Shown: one piece after another, positions 45,801-56,375 of the stretch
Layout: each line of letters begins with the position of its first letter
Numbering within the stretch: position 1 is the first letter of the stretch
Source of the DNA: Hymenopellis radicata
Taxonomy: Eukaryota > Basidiomycota > Agaricomycetes > Agaricales > Physalacriaceae
Reading direction: 5' to 3'
Assembly: GCA_015501595.1 (NCBI GenBank)
Contig: JADNRX010000161.1
Location: 53,465-117,464, forward strand
Length of the DNA stretch: 64,000 nt
The notes under the pieces: generated by a model
What the model was told of the DNA's origin: nothing
The model's input: the letters and a program-made list of their open reading frames with translations, nothing else
Databases searched by the model: none
Program-made: the position numbers and the translations under genes

Positions 45801-48800
45801 ATCACGGCGCCGTCGACCTTTATCATCGAGTGACGGTGTTCACCCAGATCAACAACCAATGGCGCGCCCGCCCTGTAACCGAGACCGCGGGTGTCTACTG
45901 GCCCGGTTCAAGCATTACTGCCTTGACCTCGAGGACGTCGTGGCATCTCGCTCTGAGGTCTTCACCACTGATTGCCTTGGAACTCAAGATGTTGTCGTGA
46001 AGATGGAGGTACGCCATCGGTAACTTTATTCTTCGCCGTCGGTGCTCGACTTGATGCGTAGTCAATGGGCCATTTCGAACGGGGTATGACGCGCGCACCC
46101 TTGTGCGCTGCATCGCCTTGGCGAAACAGGTTTCCTATTGTGGCATCCTACTTAGCCTATGCTTTTGTACTCATTCGGAACTATCAGACTTGATGGCGGC
46201 CTGTGACAGCCTGATCTCACTTGGGATCATGAGCCAAATCTTGAACTACCTAGAGTCAACCTAGAGTGTGTTCAGGGCAGACCTGAAGTGTGTCATGACT
46301 CGAGTTGATTTATGATGGCACAAGTTGTCTCAAGATAACATCAGCCTAGTAAGATGGCCCAAGATAACTTGAGGTATCTCAAGCTAACCACAGCACCTTG
46401 AGACACTGTTCATTGTGTTGGCGCAGATAGTCGATAGTTGATGTAACGGACGCGGTGAACGTCCGGACTGATTTCGTAGGTAGTTTGCTAGTACACTAAT
46501 CTTGTATGTGTACGGTTGTGATCATGGGTAGAAAGAATTAATTTATCCTTGTTCATACATCGAACTTATATACTAAAAGTCTATGACTCATAAGGAGTCA
46601 GTAAATGTCTGTGAGTCGATACGACTCATACTAGGCTGCGCTACGCAGCACTAGCGGGTTGTCCGAGCAGCCCGAAGGCTCTCGTCCCAACACTCCCCCT
46701 CAAGCCGCTAGTAACCCCATTTCCATCGTGAACTTGTCGTGTTTAGGTCGGGGCAGAGCTTTGGTGAAAATGTCTGCAACCATCTCGTCAGTAGGGCAGT
46801 AATCAACGTGTATGATACCGGTTTCAATCTTTTCGCGAATGAAATGATTCTCAATGTCGAAGTGTTTGGATCGTGCGTGGTACTGCGGGTCGTGCGCGAT
46901 GGTGATAGCGGATTGATTATCCGAATAGATGAGAGTTGGCTCCTCAGGATTTCCGAATCCAAGAGCCTCGAATAGATGTCTAAGCCAGATGGCTTGACGA
47001 GTAGCGCTCGTTAGCGCGGAGTATTCTGCTTCAGCTGTGCTGAGCGCGACAGTGGGCTGGCGCTTCGAGTGCCAGGCGATGGGTCCATTTGCGAGTAAGT
47101 AGACGTGTCCTGAGATTGATTTCCTGTCGTCAGGATTGGCGGCAAAATCAGCGTCGCTATACGCGCCATACGAGTTGAAGAGAGAGATGGATTGGCCCCG
47201 TTCCGGATTAACTCCGCCGTAAGTGATCCGGTGACCACGTGTACCTTTTAGGTACCGAAAGATCCGTTTCACTGCTGTCCAGTGACTCTCATCTGGATTC
47301 GCGCTGTATGCGCCTACTCTTGAGACTGCATACGCTATGTCAGGACGACTTACCGATGCTGGCCAGATTAATGAGCCGATGTGCTCGGCATAACTTCGTC
47401 CATGGTCATCCAGCAACTTTCCATCCTTCTCGGATTTCTGAAGGACAACATTTGGGTCCATTGGCGTCGTGACGGTGGACATATTCTCATATCCAAATCG
47501 CTTGAGGATGCCGTCAATGTAATGCTCCTGCGAGATTTGGATCTGGCGCTTTTCTCGGTCGCGGTAGATTTCAATGCCGATTATTTTCTTCGGTTCGCCA
47601 ATGTCGTTGATTTCGACTTCTTGTTTCAATGCAGCTTCGACGGCAGATATCATCATGGATGAATTGCTGAATAAAAGTAAGTCGTCAACCCATACTGTGA
47701 TGATGACAAACTTATCATTGACTCGGCGTATGTAGACACCGTGATCTACCTCAACGCGCTCGAAGCCAAGACTGGTAAGTATACTATGCAATTTCTTATT
47801 CCATTCACGACCTGACTGCTTTAGGCCATAAAGTGTTTTCTGTAGGTGACAAACACGTCCGCTACCATCGTCGAATCCTGGCGGCTGTGCCATATATACT
47901 TCCTCTTCGAGTTCGCCATTGAGGTACGCGCCCTTGACGTCGAGTTGCTTCATTTCGAGGTCTTCAACAGCTGCGATTGCCAGTAACGCGCGAAGGGATT
48001 CGAGTCGAACGACGGGTGAGAATGTTTCTGAATAATCCATGCCGGGAATTTGTGAGTACCCTTTCGCGACGAGTCTTGCCTTGTACTTGACAATGTTCCC
48101 CTGCTGATCTGTTTTTAGATCAAATACCCATCGACAGCCAACGGGCTTCCTATCTTTAGGACATTCCTCGAGTTCCCAAGTGCCCATCTTTTCAAGTGTT
48201 CCGAGTTCGGTTTCGATGGCGCGTGCCCATTCTGGCCAGGAGGGCGATCGACGTGCTTCCTCAACACTCTGAGGTAAGTCTGGATTTCCGTCTGCTAGGT
48301 CTCCAACTGATGCTCGAAATGCGTAGTGCGCCATACTCTCATCTTCGACTGCTTCCGATGCTTGGTGTTCAGAGCCGCGATTTGGTCGGTCTCCTTTTGG
48401 TAAGTGCGCATCTGGATTTCCGAATTGTCGATAGTTGATGTCCTTGATAGGACGAGTAAGGAGGCGTAACGGGATCTTGTTCAGTGGGTTCGACTTTGGA
48501 CTGTACTCGGTCTCAAGCTTGGGTGTGGCTGGTGGTGGATATGTGTGTCTGGGAGGTGGATCAGGATGTGATGGTCCTGGAACAGGTGACGGTGAGCGTT
48601 CTGATTTTACTGATGTCTTCTCCGATTCTGACAGTGATGCAGGTGATGATGGTGATGTGGAACGCGACGATGAAGATGAAGATGCCGATGACTGGGTGGA
48701 TTTATCTGACTCCCCCTCAGCCGGTCGTCGGTGCTCTTCCTCAAGTACTTGTACTTTCTCGGGATCGGCAAATTTATAGTTTCTTGAAATCTTGACGTGG

Positions 48801-51800
48801 TGTGTCTTCGTATCATAATATCTGACTGCTTTTGGGCCGTCTTCGAATCCGACGAAGATCTGTTTCTTTGCCCGTGCTTCGAGTTTCGACAGTTTCTTGA
48901 CGTCCTCTCGGAAGATCCATACATCACAGCCAAATTCCTGAAAGTGTGAGACACTTGGTTTCTCACCTGTGAAGGCTTCATGTGGTGTGATACCTACTGA
49001 CAATGCTTTTGTAGGGGATCGATTCCGAATGTAGGCGGCATGGGTAACCGGCGCGTGTTCCCAGAGACTGCCGGGGAGGTTCTTTGCCAGCAACATAGCT
49101 CTAGCAATTTCGAGGAGTGTTCGGTTGAGGCGTTCGGAGACGCCGTTCTGCGACGGGGAATAAGGTGCAGTCGGGTGTATCTCAATACCACGAGATGCAA
49201 GCTCATCTTTCAAAGCTTTGTTTAGGTACTCTTTTCCCTCATCGACACGCAGCCATTTAAGTCGATACCCGAACTGGTTCCTTAACCATTCGATGTGTTC
49301 AATAACACGTGTCTTTGCCTGGTCCTTTGACTTCAGGAACAAGACTGTCATTCGGCGGCTGGCGTCATCTGTGAACGAGATGTAGTAGTGGTTTCCTTCT
49401 GTGGATTTTACGCGCGCGGGGCCCCAGAGGTCGCTGTGGGTGCCCTCGCCGGGCTATCAGATTTTCGAGTGGATTCGTGTGGGAACGATGCACGATGCGC
49501 TTTCGCTTGGATACAGGCTTCACAGTTAGTAACTGGTGCACTGTTAGGATCCAGTGTGAGTCCTTCGACAGCACCGTCTTTGACAAGGAGTTCTAACGTG
49601 GATTTAGAGATGTGACCGAACTTTCGGTGCCAAGCTTCCCAGGTGTTTTTCATCTGGCGCGGTTGCCATGTGTGCGCTGTGTGCTGACTGCTGAGCTCGT
49701 GCGTTCAGCCAGTATAAGCGGTACTTCTTCATGCCTTCTATCATGACGTGGTCTGACTTTGACTTGATCAGAACCTTTCCATTCTCAAAAGTAACAGATC
49801 CGCCGGCGTCATCGACACGAGAAATGGACAGTAGATTATTTATAGCATCAGGTGCGTACAGTGTGTTTCGTAACTCTGAGGTTACTCGTTGACCATTAAT
49901 ACAGTCTTCGAGTACTACTGTACCACGACCGACAGCTCGTATGCTACTGTCTCCAAGGCCTGTAATCGATTCACCGGTGATTGGCTCGAACGTCTTGAAG
50001 AACGCGCGATTGTTGGCTATGTGTGTTGTGGTTCCTGAATCGGCTAACCATGTGTCTCGAGATAGGCGTGCGTCGAAGTGGGGTTTGTCAGAGGCTGTAA
50101 AAGCGGAGTGCTGACGATCCTTGTCGTCGCCGGACTGGTGAGCGCTCATATTCGAGCTATGCTTCTCATCCCTCTTCCCTTTTCCCTTTCCTTTTCCTCT
50201 TGGCCCTTTTCCTTCCATTCCGCCACCTTTCGCCCAACAATCCTTTGCCATATGACCTCGCTTGCCGCAATTGAAGCAGCTCGGGTCCGATTCGTCCCTC
50301 CTGTGGGTATGCTTACCGTTCTTGGCAAACATTGCTGATGAGCCTCCTGCAGCTTCACCAGACTTCTCTTTTCTACGGCGATCTTCATCAAGAATCAAGG
50401 CGGTGAGTTCAAATGATGAGATAACTTGGGGGCTCATAGATGTGGTGCCCGACGTACTTCCCGTACTCGGCAGAGTGATTGTGTTGAGACTATGGGTTCC
50501 TAGATGTGTGCTCGTGAAGTTATCCCACGATTCGGGCAGCGATGTAATCAGGACGATTAGGAATTCGATGTCGGATATGCTCAGACCCATGATGGCGAGC
50601 TGGTCCTTGATCTCACGGAGTTCAGTGATGTGAGTTGGTATGTCCGTTGAATCGTCTGCTACAGTCCGATAAAGCTTGCGTCGATACGACATGACGCCTA
50701 GGTAACCTCTCATTTCCTTCACAGTTCTAAGTTGACTCCACATCTCGGCGGCTGTAGTTGCGCCCGAGATATGTACCATCTGACTGTCCCCTAGCGCGAG
50801 CTCTATCTGGCTCTGTGCTTTCCCATCTTTCTTCTTCCACTCCTTGATGGCCGTGGTCTCGGTTGAAGTGATTGCGTTGGGATCTGCTGGGACCGGTTCC
50901 TGCGTGGTTCCGTCAACATACTCTAGGAGGTCTTTGTCACGGAGAATTGCGAGAATTCGTCGCTTCCACGGGATGTAGTTGGTGTCGTTGAGATGCTCGA
51001 TTCGATATGACGATGAGCTGGAGTCCGCCATTGCGTTTGACGTGTGAGGATCGTGTTATTGCACGTTTCGTGCGAGTGTGAATATGTGTGTGATTTGGAT
51101 ATCTACGGAATCAGTGTCTAAAGGCCGGGGCCCATAACCTGTTGGCGCAGATAGTCGATAGTTGATGTAACGGACGCGGTGAACGTCCGGACTGATTTCG
51201 TAGGTAGTTTGCTAGTACACTAATCTTGTATGTGTACGGTTGTGATCATGGGTAGAAAGAATTAATTTATCCTTGTTCATACATCGAACTTATATACTAA
51301 AAGTCTATGACTCATAAGGAGTCAGTAAATGTCTGTGAGTCGATACGACTCATACTAGGCTGCGCTACGCAGCACTAGCGGGTTGTCCGAGCAGCCCGAA
51401 GGCTCTCGTCCCAACACATTGTAACTGACGTCCGGAGTTAGCATGAGGCCAAAACCTGTTTCGTGATGTCGTTCTTATCGCTTTTCAGGATTCATTCATG
51501 GTGGCGTGACCGATGGCGTAACACTTGGACATACATGCTGTCATGCACCATATTGCCAGAACGAACTTTCATCTGTTAAAGATCGATATTGCGAAACCCA
51601 TCGAGCACTGGAGTCACAATGTATCATTTCTGGATGTTACGAACCCTGCGAGTCTCCCAATCTCACTTGTTCCACTCCTGAACATCGTCAACAGGAGCAC
51701 GACAAACGGTATCAACAGATCGAGAAATCTAAACGCAAAGATGAAGAGGACAGGCGACTTCAAAAAGATAACGTATCTACATCATCAGCTGGCAACAAGA

Positions 51801-52580
51801 AGAACAGAAAGAAGAGAGGGAAGGGCAAAAAGCATCAATCTGGCGATGGGGACTCTAATGACGATTCTCATCCTTTGGAAAATGCCAAGATCAAGATCAC
51901 TCGCAATTATACGCACAACGAGCAGCTCTTTATTTATTGCTGTGGTATGATTGTTTCACGAGCAACCTTCTATGTTGCAGAAGCCATTACTGCAGTTGGA
52001 GTACATTCTCTTCTTCTAACTTGTGCTTTTTCTAATCGATCTTCAGCAATTTATACAGCAAACATTTCCCCATCCTGCAGTTATTCCCAGTCACATCTTC
52101 TACGACAATGCATGCAATTTGCTCAAACATCTTCGTCGTCACCATAATCGCCATTTTGCCAACTGCAATCTTATCGTAGACGTGTTCCATTCTCACATTC
52201 ATACCGATACGGACACATTCTGTCAACAAAACTGCATTCCCAAGCTTTTCCCTGAGCTGAAGACTGCAGATGGCAAATGGATCTTTAATACCTCGGTGGC
52301 GGAACAAACAAACGTCTGGTTTGGCGCCTTTCAGCCAATGACACGTGAGATGTCTCTTGTTCGGTTAGGATCTTTTCTGTCCTATAACATGTACTCATTT
52401 TTGTTCAGTTACAACTTTTTTCTTGACGAAATGATTCGGCTCCGCAATGAATGGATGGTGCAGGAGCTTCAGACCAAGAACGCTCATCCATGGATTCGTG
52501 ATATTAATCGTATTATTGCGGACTATGATGAAGAGCACAACTCTCAGCAAGCAGAGAACGATATGGAGGTTGATATATAG
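39855..52580 (+). CDS. KDZ-transposon-associated CxC5/CxC6 protein, interrupted by insertions
   Basis: Exons are 39855-40167, 40226-40375, 40428 to about 40537, about 41579-41670, 41714-42036, 51489-52000 and 52047-52580. The first three carry the CxC5 cysteine cluster (LYPPYTHCQNDQC, YYCQKCFTRYHPTY). Exons 4-5 read VFVEDSLCQFFEQQ, STILARVYNLTQGR and YGHACNRCMKVV. Exon 6 carries CxC6 (TLGHTCCHAPYCQ, RYCETHRALESQC, CYEPCESPNLTC). The last two give an RNase-H-like KDZ core: IFYDNACNLLKHL, VDVFHSHIHTDTDTFCQQNC, SVAEQTNVWFGAF, YNFFLDEMIRLRN. Exons 5, 6 and 7 join in perfect phase although exons 5 and 6 are 9.45 kb apart. Between exons 3 and 4 about 1 kb is inserted and the frame meets a TAG. It is probably the transposase of this locus, or a partner of it. 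Confidence 0.75.
40538..41560. mobile_element. ~1-kb insertion inside the CxC5 gene
   Basis: Family order expects exon 3 (ending WKCLLAT) to run straight on to exon 4 (QQGPFIHVNKTVFVEDS). Instead 1,023 bp intervene, bounded by the 8-bp direct repeat CTACATAG (40530-40537 and 41553-41560). Eight bases is the target length of hAT elements. Inside are imperfect inverted matches (TTCTACAGTAG at 40557-40567 and its complement at 41467-41477). No transposase is visible, so this would be a non-autonomous insertion. The boundary assignment is an inference. Confidence 0.4.
42037..46410. other. Unexplained 4.4 kb at the start of the giant intron
   Basis: This is the intron of the CxC5/CxC6 gene upstream of the copia insertion. 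It begins with a normal donor (GTAAGTAGG). The GC-rich 42.4-46.1 kb part is full of GTCGTC/GACGAC runs, open on both strands, with exon-like pieces. One candidate spliced gene (45139-45745) is listed separately. A minus-strand segment at about 43230-43580 reads SSMTDDARKYGRPRTYGQKR with an upstream pyrimidine tract and AG. I cannot assign the rest. Confidence 0.4.
45139..45745 (+). CDS. His/Asp/Thr-rich hypothetical protein, three exons
   Basis: Exons 45139-45216, 45271 to about 45528 and about 45579-45745 have GTGCGTGT donors and pyrimidine-rich acceptors. They join in phase. The product is rich in His, Asp and Thr (MTMIVTPAGYRIRNDAVLLA, then a His/Asp/Thr-rich tract) and ends SRQYADLDLWTTLIEVWAPP. 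There is no known domain. It lies inside the giant intron of the KDZ gene, so it may be cargo of another inserted element. Confidence 0.3.
46416..46692 (-). repeat. 3' LTR of the copia element
   Basis: 277 bp, matching base for base the copy at 51140-51416. The CATTG target duplication lies outside it at 46411-46415. The inner side is adjoined by the purine tract. Confidence 0.95.
46693..46701 (-). other. Polypurine tract
   Basis: On the minus strand GAGGGGGAG directly abuts the 3' LTR. This is the expected plus-strand DNA priming site. Confidence 0.85.
46700..51031 (-). CDS. Copia Gag-Pol polyprotein with two compensating frame shifts
   Basis: Gag starts at 51031 (MADSSSSSYRIEHLNDTNYI), with the zinc knuckle CFNCGKRGHMAKDC and then protease LADSGTTTHIANN. 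The integrase zinc region (WHRKFGHIS and TNCEACIQAK) is followed by the core with YSPSQNGVSERLNRTLLE. Reverse transcriptase carries VWVDDLLLFS (a W for the usual Y of YVDD) and RNase H has YSDADFAANPDDRKS and STAEAEYSAL. Upstream and downstream parts are in the same frame. About 200 bp from 49650 to 49445 are displaced by one extra A in GATGAAAAACACC and one missing G near GCGAGGGC. The shift falls in the integrase HHCC segment, so the protein is interrupted unless the indels are artefacts. Confidence 0.9.
51127..51139 (-). other. Primer-binding site, initiator-Met half-tRNA type
   Basis: The plus strand reads GGGGCCCATAACC immediately next to the 5' LTR. That sequence is like the anticodon arm of an initiator methionine tRNA (CAT anticodon in the loop). 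The minus-strand RNA would therefore pair with the middle of the tRNA rather than its 3' end, as in Drosophila copia. Confidence 0.6.
51140..51416 (-). repeat. 5' LTR of the copia element
   Basis: 277 bp, same as the 3' LTR. It is flanked by the PBS inside and CATTG (51417-51421) outside. Transcription of the element would start here, on the minus strand. Confidence 0.95.
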
Positions 52581-52590
52581 TCAAGTGTAC

Positions 52591-54281
52591 TTAGTATATA
52601 GGAAAGGCAGAAAGATTACGCTTCAAAAAAGCCTCTCGACCATATTCCTTCACTGTTGCCCCACCATTACGCATGCCATTCTCCACATAGCGAAACAAGC
52701 CACCAGCTGAATATAAAACAAAAGCAGCACGGATAACGTTATTCTGGATAATTGAAAGGTTACCATGGATAACCAAGGCGGATGGTAGGAGAATCAGGTT
52801 GCCTGGAGGGAACTCGATAATGTATCCCAAGTCCCAGAGGATCAAATGGCCTCCTTGTGTAGGGTCGTAGTCCCCTAATGCCCATACTGCACAAAGTCCA
52901 CGAGCGAGGTTCATACTATCTAGATGAAAGCGTGTCCAGCTGAATGGTGGAAAGTTGATATGACATGCGGCAAAGCAGCAATCATCGTAGAGGCGTGTAA
53001 GTGTTGGATCGTTCTCAATCACCGCATTGAGAGCGTTGTCGTATTCGGCCCATGTAGCAGGGAAGAAATGTTTCAGAGAGTCTAAGAACGGTTAACCTTG
53101 CAGCTCTATCATCCATAGATGGCGTACCTGAAGCAAATCGAGCCATTCCATGAAATATCTCCGTATCTAAGAGCTCTCGCAGTAATTCCTCTTCTCTTGG
53201 TGTATTCGAGAGCATTCCTGGTGCTCTACGACCAGTGCCTTGAGAAATTCCCATCCCTCTAGTCAAGTACATCCCTCTACGATTGATGCCATCCCCAGAA
53301 ATGAGCTCCAGCTCTTCTCTCACCACCGTCATATCATCAAGAATCTGAACTGATAGCTTGTCCCACTCCGGCTGCTTAGGTGCGCCGACCAGTACGGAAC
53401 ATAAGTGTTGATACTCGTCTACGATTCCCAATGTATCTTGCCTGTCGTACTAGTATTAGCGTCTGTCTGCATAGATATCCACGTCATGCTTACCGTCCTT
53501 TCCACGAGACTAGCCTCATACCATTCGACTTGAACTGGGGAAGATCAAATATGGTGTAGGTTCGATCCTCCGGGGGTACTGAGGACCCGTCCAAGTCAAA
53601 GGAGCTGGGAATCTTGTCGATTCAACTATTCCTTTTAACACTAATAGCACTCGTACCGTTTCTCCTGGATGTCGTGGCATGCTGAGGCAAGGACTTTGAC
53701 TTCATGCTGCTTCCCAAGTTGGACGTACTCCAAAGCAGTACTTCACGCTCTATGCCAGTCAAGGATTCTATGCATTCCCAATAAGACACAGTTTGTATTC
53801 GTTTCCAGAACAACACACCTGATTCCCTCATCTCAACATCTTCCTTAGCCTTGCTCTGCGGATCCACATCCATATTATTTGCGTCCAGATCCTGTGTTGG
53901 CTCTGGTTGCAGCCACATCGATCCAAGTATGGGAGAATCTGGCGGCGTGAACAAAGGAGATGGCGTTGGCGTAAATAGCGGTGAAAGTGGCTTTGGCAGC
54001 GGCGGCGGCATGTCCTTTAACTTTAAAGATTCCACACGTACGCTTCGACGCTTTGGCATCTGTGATCCTCGTACAGACAGAGAGAAGGATCCTGTGGGGT
54101 TTGACAGAACAGTCGAAATGTTCAGAACTGCATCTCGTCGACGGTTGGATGATAGGAGAGCCTCTAGATTGGCGTTGCTTTGTAGAATCTTCATGGCTAC
54201 ACCAGTCATCAGTAAAATCATCCCGTAGAGAGCCAACAATTGCCTCACCAGTCCTTGAAGTCGCCTCTCAGATGACGGCAA
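52591..54281 (-). CDS. TET/JBP-like 2OG-Fe(II) dioxygenase (A), KDZ-associated
   Basis: This is convergent with the CxC5/CxC6 gene, with 10 bp between stops. The conserved catalytic region reads FFPATWAEYDNALNAVIEND, FAACHINF, the iron-binding His-x-Asp in RFHLDSMNLA, CAVWALGDYDPTQGGHLILW, IIEFPPGNLILLPSALVIHG with the second His, and RAAFVLYSAGGLFRYVENG with the 2-oxoglutarate-binding Arg. This matches, from memory, the basidiomycete TET/JBP-like enzymes that travel with KDZ transposons, some relatives of which oxidise 5-methylcytosine. An intron at about 53079-53124 is clear; a second lies at about 53440-53493. Upstream, a Pro-rich linker (LFTPTPSPLFTPPDSP) leads to the probable start at 54281. 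The join between 53620 and 53640 is uncertain. Confidence 0.6.
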
Positions 54282-54740
54282 GCAATAAGGTTTACTAAGT
54301 CTTGATTTCCCCGCACACGGGGTGATCTGCGTGACCCACTGTCACCGTGGCTCACTCAGATCAACCACTACTACACGACGCGACACGCATCAATTTTCTG
54401 CATCTCTTTTCCATTTCTTTCCTTTCTGTGCATGGACCAGGCCGCGTAAGCCCGCAGGAGCGGCTGCAAGACAACTCTGACACGGCTCTGGTGCTGCCTC
54501 CTCATCCGTGTCCGCCTCCAGTTGCCGCAACTTTCCTCAGCTTTGGGGCGATAGGGACATCTCCGAAAACATAGGAAAATATACCATAAGGACTTGGATC
54601 TTGGGCTTCAACGAGTGAGTAATTTTGCGTGACAAGCTTTGTTTCTCTGACCACTCTCGAATGTAGATCCAACGAGTCTGGACAATCCAACATGCCACCT
54701 GATCACGCCGTAGACCAGTACACAGGGTGCCAGCGCCAGT
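54282..54740. other. Spacer after dioxygenase A
   Basis: No supportable gene. An open stretch at 54347-54574 (plus) starts MAHSDQPLLHDATRINFLHL but has no recognised motif. Confidence 0.35.
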
Positions 54741-54744
54741 ACTA

Positions 54745-55200
54745 GTTCACGGCCCAAGGCAGTACCATCGTTGACGCGGACATCGACGATGTATGGCACG
54801 TCCCAGGCACGTCCTGATCAACTTCTCATCCTATCCCGACTGGAATCTGTTCGTCCGGTGAGCAAAATCGATGCATATCCATCCTGGCATACTCGAACTC
54901 ATTTAGCATATCATGAAGATCCCAGATAGTGACAAACACATTCTACATCGCACTCGAGGACCAAACGCCCCAATCCAACCTCGGGCTCCTCAATCAACAC
55001 CCAAATTCCTCCCCTCCCCGCTCCCATCAATGCCTCGACGGCCGTGAACCTCCTCCCACGTTTGAAAACATCCACCACCTCGACCTCCAGAATTACAGGA
55101 TAGCCAGGGGATTGCCGGGCCCCGGACAGTATCACAGTATCATTGACCGGGACAGTTTGTTGACGACGACGGGAAGATCAAGACGTTTTAAGAGTCAAGG
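54745..55200 (+). pseudogene. SRPBCC-like domain fragment with 11-bp duplication
   Basis: The plus strand reads GSTIVDADIDDVWHV, then after a shift LINFSSYPDWNLFVR, the start of an SRPBCC (START/polyketide-cyclase-like) ligand-binding fold. Between them the bases CACGTC-CCAGG-CACGTC show an 11-bp insertion or partial duplication that breaks the frame. A GT-AG intron (about 54857-54920) leads to QIVTNTFYIALEDQTP. No full-length gene is present. The assignment rests on the short D-x-x-x-V-W and YPDWN pattern. Confidence 0.35.
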
Positions 55201-56370
55201 GAGATTTATATTGGTTTTTTGGCTTCCACCGTCGGGGCGTTACTCGGGAATCAGTAGAACGAGGCGTTTGGTGATTGCAAATTACAATAGGTTACAATGT
55301 AGGCTAGCAGTAGTAGAATGTAACGGTCATCGACTACAAGGGAGTAAGCACCCTGCACAAAGTTTGTGTTGTTAGCCCAGGACCTCAAACAAGACGACGA
55401 GGACAGGACACAAGAACTAGAAGACTTACTGAGGGTGAGAGGCCTAGAGGCCATACAAACACATAAGTAGCGTCAAGTCGAAGGCACGTTAGACTATAGA
55501 CAGGGTTTTCATTCAACAAGGAATTTGAACCAAGAAAACGAATGTACCGTGACCTGAGGCATCTCGCCTGTCATCCCGCCAGTCATCCACAGGGAGCGCG
55601 CCGCCAAATGCGCCAAGTCAAACACGCGGCCGTCAACGGTGGTCGTGGTCTAGGGATCATCGCAGTGATCTAGCTCAAAAGAAACCGCGTAGAGTCGTTG
55701 TCTGGGGTGCTCGTCAACCGACGCTCATCATTGGGGAACCTAACCCTATGGCATTCTCGCGCGAATGTCCTAGGGTTAGGGGCGAACGCACCATTAAGGC
55801 ACACACGTCCGCGACGTCGTGTAAGCCTGATAGTCCAACCCACGACGTTTTAGACGTCTCCCATTCCGACAAGTCCTCCATGTGGCGTGGCCTCTGTTGA
55901 GAGGGCTTGCGCGTTGTTGCATCCTCTGATCGCTTTGAGGTAGACGGTGGTCGCCCGCCCAGCGATGGCGGGCCACAGCGCTCCGAGTCCATTTATCTCG
56001 AATACCGCGCCAATCTTAGTGGCTGTCTGGATGAGGTATCGGGTCAATGCAGAATGTCGAGGTGTCGGACGGCGAGCGTGAGCATGTCTGTCGTTCATGT
56101 ACAGCTGGAGTGTCTTATTCAGCAGAAAAAAAAGGATGCAATACATGCGCACCATTTAGGATGCACACGTCCACGACGTCGTGTCAGCCTCATGTTCCAA
56201 CCCACGACGTTTGAGACGCCTCTGATGTCCAACCAGTCCGATGTAGCGCCGCCTCTGTTGAAAGGGCTTACGCGGTCGGTTGCCAAGGCAACATCTCGTC
56301 CATCGGAGAGAGCGGGCGGGCCACAGAGCTACGAGCAGATGGTGGGAGGAGACAAGAAGGTAAGAGCGTG
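55201..56370. repeat. Spacer with a ~180-bp direct duplication
   Basis: The segments 55797-55980 and 56157-56335 are diverged direct copies (shared CACACGTCC-CGACGTCGTGT, CCAACCCACGACGTTT, CCTCTGTTGA-AGGGCTT). No gene is seen in the interval. Confidence 0.6.
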
Positions 56371-56375
56371 GGACT

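Larger units (their letters stand above)
46416..51416 (-). mobile_element. Ty1/copia LTR retrotransposon, complete, recent
   Basis: This is a 5,001-bp element read on the minus strand. It is bounded by two 277-bp LTRs that look identical by eye and by the 5-bp target duplication CATTG (46411-46415 and 51417-51421). It sits in the intron of the CxC5/CxC6 gene, in antisense orientation to it. The LTRs start TGTTGG and end CCAACA. Domain order is gag, protease, integrase, reverse transcriptase, RNase H, which defines copia. LTR identity implies a very recent insertion, so the copy is useful for dating the locus. Confidence 0.95.

Noticed and set aside
46320..46400. Inverted repeat CTTGAG-GTAT-CTCAAG as a transposon end
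   Set aside because: The arms are only 6 bp and no matching partner is seen near 42050, so it is not enough to define an element.
48435..48795. Long plus-strand open frames over the copia pol region
   Set aside because: They are antisense shadows of the Ser/Pro-rich linker between integrase and reverse transcriptase; the minus-strand frame has clear domain motifs.
49600..49660. Ty1-like programmed +1 frameshift between Gag and Pol
   Set aside because: Gag and Pol are in the same frame overall; the shift is undone 205 bp later, so a programmed site would have to be paired with a reverse shift. Kept only as an alternative in the finding.
51127..51139. tRNA-iMet gene fragment
   Set aside because: Only the anticodon arm matches and it sits exactly at the LTR edge, so it is a primer-binding site, not a tRNA gene.
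53566..53576. tRNA T-loop-like GGTTCGATCC
   Set aside because: It lies inside the dioxygenase A coding exon and has no matching acceptor or anticodon stems.
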